A DNA stretch of 64,000 nt from the NCBI GenBank assembly GCA_964530825.1, contig CAZHCA010000017.1, forward strand, positions 1 to 64,000, given 5' to 3'. Below, piece after piece: positions 36,538-44,200 of the stretch. The position numbers were made by a program, and so were the translations under genes. The stretch comes from CAZHCA01 sp964530825. GTDB taxonomy: Bacteria; Bacteroidota; Bacteroidia; Chitinophagales; Saprospiraceae. Under the pieces are notes generated by a model. That model did no database searches. It was not told the origin of the DNA and saw only the letters and a list, made by a program, of their open reading frames with translations. How positions within the stretch are numbered: position 1 is the stretch's first letter; each line of letters opens with the position of its first letter.

Positions 36538-37372
36538 CTAATCATCCAGCCCCTTTTCCCATTGGTGGTCCTGATCGCGAAAAGCACCAAAATAGGGCGC
36601 CGGTTCTGGAAAACTGGTAGAAGTATCGCGCGCAGTGGGGAATGGCAGAAGCGGCTTGAACTGGTGGCCAGCGAAGCTGGCGGTGTCGCGCTGGACCCAG
36701 TGCAGGTGGTTTTCCTCAATTAACCGGACGAGCAGGCCGTCTTTCTACTTCCCAGTCCAGGCGCTCAGAAGATGCCTGATCAGTAACAGCCGGCGACATT
36801 TCTTTGACGACCACCAGCCTTTCCTGAAAGGCATCCCAAGCGATCCAAACCCACTGCTCCAGGCCCGGCCGGATGTTATAAAGGCCCCAGAATCGGTGAT
36901 CGACGCCCGTTATGGCGCGCTGACTGACAGGCAGCAAATTCCAGAGCCGGTAGCCCGTGAATTCAGAGGCTTTTCGCCATGATTGTAGTAAAAAGCGCGC
37001 TTTTTCCCGTTCTTCCTGGTTGCCGCGCTCGCTCCAGAAAGGTTCGGACCAGACCTGTAATTCTTTACTTACGGCAAATCGCCGGTTACTGCTGTCGCGG
37101 TAGGGCGGCATTAAAGCTTGTTTGTCTTCCTTCGGTTTGGGTTGGTTCCATTCAGGGGCTCGAAAATAAAACTGCTGGAGCCGGTCAATAATCCCCTGCT
37201 GAACAGTCGCATACGTAGATACATCTTTTGCATTTTGCCATTGTAACCGGAGCGGTTCTCCTTGTTGGCGTTCCGATGCCGGGAGGTTCTCTAGCAGTAA
37301 ATTCAGGGCCTCTTGAATTTGCTGTCGGGCGATAGCCCTCTTGACAAGGCCTTGCAGGACCTTCCAGTGCAT
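36538..37372 (-). pseudogene. adaptor-like (EAD-type) N terminus plus unknown C-terminal domain, frameshifted
   Basis: The first part, from the ATG at 37372, has a short helical domain (MHWKVLQGLVKRAIARQQIQ then EALNLLLENLP ... GIIDRLQQFYF) resembling the effector-associated module on the caspase. A C-terminal domain begins FAVSKELQVWSEPFWSERGN. The frame then stops at 36716, right after DWEVE. Removing one A from the AAA run at 36742-36744 restores it: EVEDGLLVRLIEENHLHWVQ continues through SFAGHQFKPLLPFPTARDTS to WEKGLDD and a TAG at 36538-36540, giving about 277 residues. The downstream stretch reads as convincing protein in only that frame. It may be a true single-base mutation or a sequencing error in the homopolymer. 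Start: a GTG/ATG pair further upstream (37426-37429) lies inside a terminator hairpin and is rejected. Confidence 0.75.
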
Positions 37373-37390
37373 GGCATTTTTTTGGGGTGT

Positions 37391-37431
37391 AAAAAAAGTG
37401 ATGAATGATTTTAGCCAACCATTCATCACTT
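37391..37431 (-). terminator. rho-independent terminator of the upstream lipoprotein gene
   Basis: Twelve-base-pair perfect stem (37396-37407 with 37420-37431; words aagtgatgaatg and cattcatcactt), a 12-base loop and, on the - strand, seven T residues in all at the 3' side. It lies 16 bases beyond the stop of the - strand lipoprotein gene (37447). It also decides the start of the next gene, since the longer start would place codons within the stem. Confidence 0.9.
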
Positions 37432-37446
37432 AAGTACAGCCCGGAA

Positions 37447-38256
37447 TTACATTTCTTCGCCGGGATCCTCTTCTAGCGTGAATTTACGGCTTACCGGATT
37501 AAGCGGGGTATCCACTGCATTGCCCTCTTGGTCGATGAGGGTCAAGGTAATGAGGTTTTCTCCCATTGGCAATCCCTCTATCAGGTAGGGTTGCCACTTG
37601 TCGATGATGTGTTCCTCATCGTTGATCATCGCTTTTATCCGGTATTGGTCGCCGAGGTCAGCATTTACCAAAAAGAAGTCCAGCATGACTTTTTCGGTGT
37701 TGGCTTTTCCGACATAGGTACCCTTGGGCCGGCTGTAGAAGAGCATGGGCTCGGTGATATCTTCGCTTTCAGTAATGGTATTATTTTCCACCTTGACTTT
37801 TTTCGCCAGATAGGCATTTCCATTTTTGATACTTTCGTGGTAAGAGCGCGACAAAAAGGCCAGGATGTAGTGGTCGCCATCGGCGATTTCGTAGGGAAAC
37901 GTTCCCTCGTATTTGGCTGCGTAGGGGTTGGTATCTACAATCAGATGTATGTGTTGCCCCTTTCCGGAGTTGGCGCACATTTTACTATCGGCATCGGGTG
38001 TTTGAATACCCAACTCGTAATTGCTAAATTGAAAATCGAAGGTGCCGTTTTCGAAGGTCATGGCCTCCATTCGCGCATTTTGATAAGCAGGCGATGGGCT
38101 GAGCGGTGTTAGGGAATACTGTTTGTCCATGGTCCCGTTGGCCGCCTCTTCCTGAACTGTATCACCGGTCGCCTCCTGTTCATTAGAGTTGTTAGGCGTA
38201 CAGGCACCGAACAGCAGGAGGGCCATTAATACCAGCAAAAAATTGGTGAACTTCAT
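37447..38256 (-). CDS. lipoprotein of unknown function next to a copper-type ATPase
   Basis: 269 residues from the ATG at 38256, which gives a lipoprotein signal (MKFTNFLLVLMALLLFGAC, cysteine 19). The frame is open further up, but that part is not protein-like. An acidic linker (NNSNEQEATGDTVQEEAANG) precedes a domain with SKMCANSGKGQHIHLIVDTN, PYAAKYEGTFPYEIADGDHY and ILAFLSRSYHESIKNGNAYL, then LPMGENLITLTLIDQEG. The His/Cys-containing start of that domain could bind metal, but I do not recognise the family. It is divergent from copA, with 183 bases between, so a role in copper handling is a reasonable guess from position only. It ends in a strong terminator. Confidence 0.75.
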   Translation of the reverse strand: MKFTNFLLVLMALLLFGACTPNNSNEQEATGDTVQEEAANGTMDKQYSLTPLSPSPAYQNARMEAMTFENGTFDFQFSNYELGIQTPDADSKMCANSGKGQHIHLIVDTNPYAAKYEGTFPYEIADGDHYILAFLSRSYHESIKNGNAYLAKKVKVENNTITESEDITEPMLFYSRPKGTYVGKANTEKVMLDFFLVNADLGDQYRIKAMINDEEHIIDKWQPYLIEGLPMGENLITLTLIDQEGNAVDTPLNPVSRKFTLEEDPGEEM

Positions 38257-38439
38257 GTTTTGGATTTTTAATTGTTTAAAGGATAAATCGAATTGTTGAT
38301 AAAGCGTGTTTTGGCTCGTTAAACAAAAGCCATTTGGGGGTTGTTTGCCGCAATTTGAGATTCGCAAGGGCGTATGCCCGGATTTCGGTCCAAATTATTG
38401 AAAGTTGGGTAGGTTGGAGTTGTTGAAAAAGAAAACCGC

Positions 38440-40566
38440 ATGGTCAAACATAAAGAAACAGTTAATTTACAGGTAGAAGGTATGGACTGCGCCAACTGCG
38501 CAACCAGCATTACGCGTTTTTTGGAGCGCAAAGGTCTGGAAGACGTCTATGTAAATTTCCAAACCAAAGAGGTACGCTACCGTCCGACCGGCGACATGGA
38601 TGTCGCAGCCGTCAAAAAAGGGATCAACAAGCTGGGATATACCGTTGTAGAAAAGGAAAATTCTAGTAGTTGGTGGACGATGGAGCGAAAATTGATCGTA
38701 TCGGCCATCTTCACCGCACCTCTGTTGATCGGGCATTTACTGATGGTCGCTGGCGTATCCGTTCCGTTTCTGGAAAACGGCCTTGTGCAGTTGGGGCTTG
38801 CACTTCCGGCTTTCCTGGTTGGTACCGTACATTTTGGCGGAAGCGCTCTACGCTCCATACGCGGTGGAGTACCGAATATGGATGTGCTGATCTTTATGGG
38901 TAGCACTGCTGCTTTTGTGTATAGTTCCATCGGGTTGTACCTGGGAAATCCCAGCATGTACTTCTTTGAAACTGCCGCCACTATCATTACCCTGGTTTTA
39001 GTGGGTAACTGGCTAGAGGAGCGCTCTGTGGCGCGTACCACCGATGCAATCGAAGAATTGAGTCGGCTGCAAGTTGCCGAAGCTAAGCGAGTAATGCCCT
39101 CCGGAACGATTGTCACGCTGAAGCAAGCAGAGCTAAAAAAAGGCTACATTCTGCAGGTCAACGAGGGGGATAAAATTCCGGTCGATGGGCGAATCGTCAA
39201 AGGCGACGCTCTAATTGATGAATCGATGCTCACCGGGGAAAGCGAACCCGTGAGCCGGAAGCTAGGAGAAGATGTTGTAGGAGCTTCCCTACTTTTACAG
39301 GGTAATGTACAGGTAGAGGTTACCGCTACAGGTAAAGACACCGTCTTGCAACAGATTATCGAGCTGGTCAAAACTGCCCAGGAGGACCGGCCACCAATCC
39401 AGCGGCTGGCCGATCAAATTAGCGCCGTTTTCGTTCCAGTCGTATTGGGCATTAGTCTACTAACTTTTCTGGCAGGACATATAGGATTCGGCATTAGCGT
39501 GCAGCAGGCCTTAATGAATGCTATTGCGGTACTGGTTATTTCTTGCCCGTGCGCGATGGGGTTGGCTACGCCGACCGCAATAATGGTGGGTGTAGGCCGA
39601 CTGGCTAAGACCGGGATTCTGATCCGGGGCGGCCGCACGGTAGAGCAACTAGCCCGAGTGGAAAAGATGATTTTCGACAAAACCGGCACCCTGACAACCG
39701 GTCAATTCCGGATCGATAACATCCAGTACTACACGGATGATCAAGTGCGTACGCGTGCACTTCTGTACCGGATGGAACAGCATTCTTCACATCCTATAGC
39801 GCAATCCCTCTTGAAAACACTCGAAAGCCAGGTGAACGGATACGAGGTAGGGGCATTGGCGGTGACCGAAGAAAAAGGCCGAGGCCTGAAAGCAGTCGAC
39901 GACGACGGAAAGGAATACTGGCTGGGGTCGGCCGCCGTGGTCGGCGAAGGCATACTAACCGATGCTCAGCGTCAGTCGGGCTCCATCTTTTTATTGGAAG
40001 AAGACCGATTACTGGCCGCCATCCAAATGGGCGATGACCTGCGCCAAGATGCTGCAGGTACGGTTGATTACCTCCACGAACAAAATATACAAACCATTTT
40101 GTTGAGTGGCGACCGCGCCGAAAAAACCCAACGTGTTGCCGAGACTTTGGGGATTGCCACCTACCATGCAGAACAACTACCCGAGCAAAAATTGCGGCTG
40201 GTGGAATCCTATGCTCAAGCGGCCTCGACGGCAATGGTAGGGGATGGCATCAATGATGCAGCCGCACTGGCCCGGGCCAATGTGGGGATCTCCCTCAGCA
40301 ACGCCTCGCAGGTGGCAATCCAGTCGGCCAGTGTGGTACTGCTTAACGGCCAGTTGGGCTTACTTCCCCAAGCATTATCGATCAGCAAAGCAACCGTACT
40401 AACTATCCGGCAAAATCTGTTTTGGGCCTTTGCCTACAACATCGTTGCCATTCCCATTGCTGCTGTCGGACTGCTCAATCCAATGTGGGGTGCCTTATTT
40501 ATGGCCTTTTCTGATGTGGTAGTTATCGGTAATTCCCTACGCCTGCGAAGCCGGAAAATCAAATAA
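38440..40566 (+). CDS. copA: copper-type P1B heavy-metal ATPase
   Basis: 708 residues. Pumps metal ions across the inner membrane at the cost of ATP. The N-terminal metal-binding (HMA) domain has CANC at residues 17-20 (GMDCANCATSITRFLE). Membrane helices lead to the TGES actuator loop (DESMLTGESEPVSR), the CPC ion-binding motif at 369-371 (VISCPCAMGLATPTAI), the phosphorylation site Asp413 in DKTGTLT, and the hinge MVGDGINDAAALARANVGIS. The TM7 signature N-x6-YN and TM8 P-x6-M-x2-S fit copper(I) exporters, but the second serine of the usual M-x2-SS is aspartate (FMAFSDVVVIGNSLRLR). Metal specificity is thus likely, not certain, to be copper. Confidence 0.9.
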   Translation: MVKHKETVNLQVEGMDCANCATSITRFLERKGLEDVYVNFQTKEVRYRPTGDMDVAAVKKGINKLGYTVVEKENSSSWWTMERKLIVSAIFTAPLLIGHLLMVAGVSVPFLENGLVQLGLALPAFLVGTVHFGGSALRSIRGGVPNMDVLIFMGSTAAFVYSSIGLYLGNPSMYFFETAATIITLVLVGNWLEERSVARTTDAIEELSRLQVAEAKRVMPSGTIVTLKQAELKKGYILQVNEGDKIPVDGRIVKGDALIDESMLTGESEPVSRKLGEDVVGASLLLQGNVQVEVTATGKDTVLQQIIELVKTAQEDRPPIQRLADQISAVFVPVVLGISLLTFLAGHIGFGISVQQALMNAIAVLVISCPCAMGLATPTAIMVGVGRLAKTGILIRGGRTVEQLARVEKMIFDKTGTLTTGQFRIDNIQYYTDDQVRTRALLYRMEQHSSHPIAQSLLKTLESQVNGYEVGALAVTEEKGRGLKAVDDDGKEYWLGSAAVVGEGILTDAQRQSGSIFLLEEDRLLAAIQMGDDLRQDAAGTVDYLHEQNIQTILLSGDRAEKTQRVAETLGIATYHAEQLPEQKLRLVESYAQAASTAMVGDGINDAAALARANVGISLSNASQVAIQSASVVLLNGQLGLLPQALSISKATVLTIRQNLFWAFAYNIVAIPIAAVGLLNPMWGALFMAFSDVVVIGNSLRLRSRKIK

Positions 40567-40591
40567 GGCAAGGGTTTTTGTGCCTTTATTT
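40561..40591. terminator. bidirectional terminator overlapping two stop codons
   Basis: aaataaggca (40561-40570) pairs with tgcctttattt (40581-40591), with one bulged T. The loop is agggtttttg. The stem includes the copA stop (40564-40566) and the gldC stop (40586-40588), so it can act for both converging transcripts. Confidence 0.65.
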
Positions 40592-40936
40592 GGGCAAAAC
40601 TTCCGTTTTTTCGCCGAAGTACTGTACAAACTTCGCCATATCGTTCGCCAACTCATTATTCTGGGTTGCGCGGAGGTAAGTTTCGCTCAGGCTGCGCAGG
40701 GTATGGTAAAAAAAGCGATCCATTTCGTGTACTTCCATATCATACGTCCAAAGATCAATTTTGTAAGTGTCGCGATGCTCCCGATCGAAAAGCGACAGCA
40801 ACATAGCTTTACAGGGTTGAGCATTTTCACCTGCGGGATTATCATCGGCTTGCCATTGCATATTTACGGGAATGCTCTCTTCATTGAGTCCGATTTTAAT
40901 TTGGATCTGAGAGGTGCGTTTCACTTCGGTATTCAT
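40586..40936 (-). CDS. gldC: gliding motility protein GldC
   Basis: 116 residues, the family's usual size. The sequence matches GldC throughout: QIQIKIGLNEESIPVNMQWQ at the start, AKAMLLSLFDREH-like CKAMLLSLFDREHRDTYKID, LWTYDMEVHEMDRFFYHTLR and SETYLRATQNNELANDMAKF. GldC is a small cytoplasmic or membrane-peripheral protein found in gliding and T9SS-bearing Bacteroidota and is not needed for gliding in every species tested. It supports the classification of the organism. It shares a terminator with copA. Confidence 0.93.
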   Translation of the reverse strand: MNTEVKRTSQIQIKIGLNEESIPVNMQWQADDNPAGENAQPCKAMLLSLFDREHRDTYKIDLWTYDMEVHEMDRFFYHTLRSLSETYLRATQNNELANDMAKFVQYFGEKTEVLPK

Positions 40937-41059
40937 GTAAGTTCTTTTGGGCGAATATAGATAATGTGATTGAAGAAATTGTCAACTGAGAGAACGGGTA
41001 AGCAGGCAGTGGTCGATCCTTAGGTAGCCAAGCACTACTCACTTGCCCCGTTCCATATC

Positions 41060-41090
41060 TTGCATCTTTCCCAAAAAAACCCTATCTTCG
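41060..41090 (+). promoter_or_regulatory. promoter of the SRP RNA
   Basis: Bacteroidota-type primary promoter: TTG at 41060-41062, a 20-base spacer, then TATCTTCG at 41083-41090, one base off the TAnnTTTG consensus. Transcription would begin about seven bases later, at the first base pair of the SRP RNA helix (41097). Confidence 0.75.
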
Positions 41091-41096
41091 CGCCCC

Positions 41097-41190
41097 GGTG
41101 AGCGGCACACGACCAGCTCCCTCTGAACTCCCCCAGGCCGGAGACGGAGCAAGGGTAGGAGGTTGTAGCGGTGCGATGTGTCTGCTCGCC
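41097..41190 (+). ncRNA. ffs: signal recognition particle RNA, small bacterial type
   Basis: About 94 bases. The ends pair (GGTGAGC at 41097-41103 with GCTCGCC at 41184-41190), as do inner segments. The apical domain has the conserved SRP core: CAGG at 41134-41137, a GNRA tetraloop (GAGA at 41141-41144) closed by CCG/CGG, and AGCA at 41148-41151. A T run at 41191-41200 ends the transcript. With protein Ffh it targets membrane proteins to the Sec translocon. Converges on the alpha-2-macroglobulin gene, which ends 16 bases away. Confidence 0.93.
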
Positions 41191-41206
41191 TTATTTTTTT
41201 CCTTCC

Positions 41207-44200
41207 TTACTGAACCGGGCCTCCCGGTAAAACCACATTTACCCACTGCCCCTTATCCCGCGCACGTATGCTGCGGTCGTACATGGCCTGGCACTGGGGT
41301 CCTGGTAAATAATAGCGCCCCAAGTAAGCGGCGTTGAGCTTTACCCGGAAGGTCTTGACTTCACCCTCTCGCAGGTCAAAGAAAGTTTGGACCCGGTCGT
41401 CTCGAATATCCTGGTAGTCGTATGGACTATCAAGGTTGCGCAAATTGTTACCATTTGCCAAACGCGTATTGATGATTTCCCACCCCGAAGGAAAGACCTG
41501 TTCTAGGGCCAGCTCTTTGTAGGATATGGGCATAGTCCCCGGGTGCACTACCACTACTTCGGCGTAAAAGTCAGTTCCCTGATCCAGTTCTTCGATCGCT
41601 AATGGGGCGCCGTCCATATGCTTGTAAGCTACCGACAGTTTAAGGTTTTCGCTGTCGGCCTCTTCGTTGCCAGGCAGGGGTTTACCGGAGAGGATGAGGC
41701 GTGCAAATAATTTACCTTCTCCCTGATTGGTGAGTTGCAAGTTTTGTCGGTCGCCTCCGGTCGGTAGGTCAACCTGCATCAATGGGCGGTCGGAACCACC
41801 ATCTACCGGACCCCGGCCATCAATGGCGTACCGAAAATTGGGTCCCGACTGGGTGGGCGTTTCTCCTAAGAAGGTAGTCACAGCCAATAAAGCCTGGGCG
41901 GTCGTTTGGGTACTCAGCCACTGAGTCGACCCCAATGATTGACTCACCTTCTGCAATAATTGTCTGGCGGCATCTTCCTGGCCCAGTAAAACCATAGCTT
42001 GCAAAATAAATGCCTGGTCGCGTAAACCCGATCCGTAGGTTTGGGATAATTCCCGGTAATCTTGTACGTTAGGATCGGCTTTTTCTACCAATTGACGCCC
42101 TACATTTTCTTGTCCGATAAGGGCATAAGTAGCGGCGAGCTGCCAACGCGCCACATTAGAAAGGCCATCAATCGACCGAAGCCGGTTCATTGCAGCCTGT
42201 TCCGGTTTACCAGCCTGGGCAAGGGTAAACAACCGGTAGGCCTGATCGAGCTGATGGTTGCGATTGCTGGTAAAACCAGCCGTGAGGTTGTTGGGTTGCC
42301 ATTGTTGGGCAGCCTTTTCCTGAAAATCGGTCCATTTTTTAAGCATTAATTCCGGTACTGTGTAGCCTTGTCTTTGCGCCTCCATCAGGAAGTGACCGGC
42401 ATAGTTTGAACTCCAGGGATCACTGCGTCCGGCTCCCGGCCAGTAGGTGAATCCGCCGTTGGCAAGTTGGAACTGCCGAAGGCGGTCGATCGTGGCCCGA
42501 ACGCGGTTCGGGATCGCGGCTTGTTGTTCTACAGATAGCTCCATTAAGCGGTCTACGTAGAGCTGGGGAAAACCGGCGGAGATAGTCTGTTCGATGCAGC
42601 CATATGGGTACTGGAGCAGATACCGCAATCGCTTTCCGAGGTTGATTGGCGGAATGGTCGATACCTCCATCAAAGCGTTACGGGTACCTGGCATACCCAA
42701 TGGGGTGTAGCCTGCCGACCAGACCGCCCCTGGGTCGAGTATCTTTTCTTGAACCTGAGTCGCTGTAGGATTCGGGTTGCGCACTTCCACTGTAATGGAT
42801 TGTGTCGCGGTTTCACCTCCGCCCGCTGCACGGATCTCAAAGATCACGGGCCCCGTCTGGTCGCCCGTTTCAAATGTAAAGGTTTGCAATTGGTTACCGC
42901 TGCCGGCGAAATTCAAACGCCCCTCGGGCGCCTCCACCCAGTCGACACTACCGCCGGAAGCCGATGCACTGACCTCAACCGTCCCTAAGGCATCACTATT
43001 CACAAATACATTGACCGGAAGTTCGACACGTTCTCCGGGGCCCAAAACGCGAGGCAGGCTGCCCAGCACCATGAGCGGTTGTTTGACGGATGCCGTCTTT
43101 TCGTAAGCGCCGTATTTACCGTCACCTACTGCAACGACCATGGCGCGCACAGCGCCCACATAATTAGGCAACTGGATCTTGTGTTTTGCCTTTTGCCCAC
43201 CCGGCAAATAAAACGGTCCCAGATGACGTACGACTGGCTCAAACCGGTTGGCGTTATTTCCTAGTGCGGCATCGATGGCAGCACCGTCACCACCGATTTG
43301 CAATAACCGGTTTATTTCACCACCGTAAGCACCTAATACCAGGTCATAGACATCCCAGCTGCGCACGCCCAATGCTTCGCGAGCAAAAAAGGCCTCATGT
43401 GGATTGGGTGTCTGGAACTGGGTGAGTCCCAGTAACCCTTCATCGACTACCGCAACGGTATAAGCCATGGAGCGTCCCTGGGCTTCGTTGACGGTTATTT
43501 CGAAAGATTGATTGGGCCTTAACTCATCGGGGAAATCAGCCACCGGGTTCAATTGTGTTTTTGGATCCTCGACCTCGAGGGGTGCCACCCCGTAGAGCCG
43601 GATCGGTAAATCATTATTGCGCTGATTATGCGGCTGAATTAAGGTGACGTAAGCATATACATTCGGCACCATGTCGGCTGTGGCCCGGAAGGTAATCGCA
43701 TGCTCTCCGGCCACTGTTTCTTCCCACCAGGATCGTACAACACCGCTCCCGTTTTCCAGGGTGACGAGCGCACGCCCATTTTCGGCAGACGGAATAGTAA
43801 TCTGTACCTGTTGGCCCACTTCATAAACTTCCCGATCGGTGCGCAAGCTAAGCATAGCAGCCATCTCGGGCGGGGCATCCGAGCCGTAAAAGGGGTAACC
43901 GACGTAGAGAAAATCGCCGGCGCAGTGACCGTCCCTGGGATCGCAAACCCGTACGAGGTAGCGCCCCCAATCGGAGAGATTGACAAGCAGACTTGCTTTG
44001 CCGTTAGCATCAGTCCGGACGTTATGCGCTTCGCGGTAGGTGTAACCGTAGTTGTTTAGGTAGCGCGCAATGTTGTCGTAACCCTCTTCCCACCACCAGC
44101 GCCATTCGACCCGAAGTAACTCTACCTCAAGACTGCGATTGGTCAGGGGAGCGCCATTTTTGTCGGCCAGCGCGAAATCGAGACGTCCAGCTTGCTCAAT

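Noticed and set aside
37528..38112. 194-codon + strand open frame
   Set aside because: Antisense to the lipoprotein gene, which has a lipobox and terminator.
41098..41337. 79-codon + strand open frame
   Set aside because: Its first half is the SRP RNA, whose structure, promoter and T run are clear.
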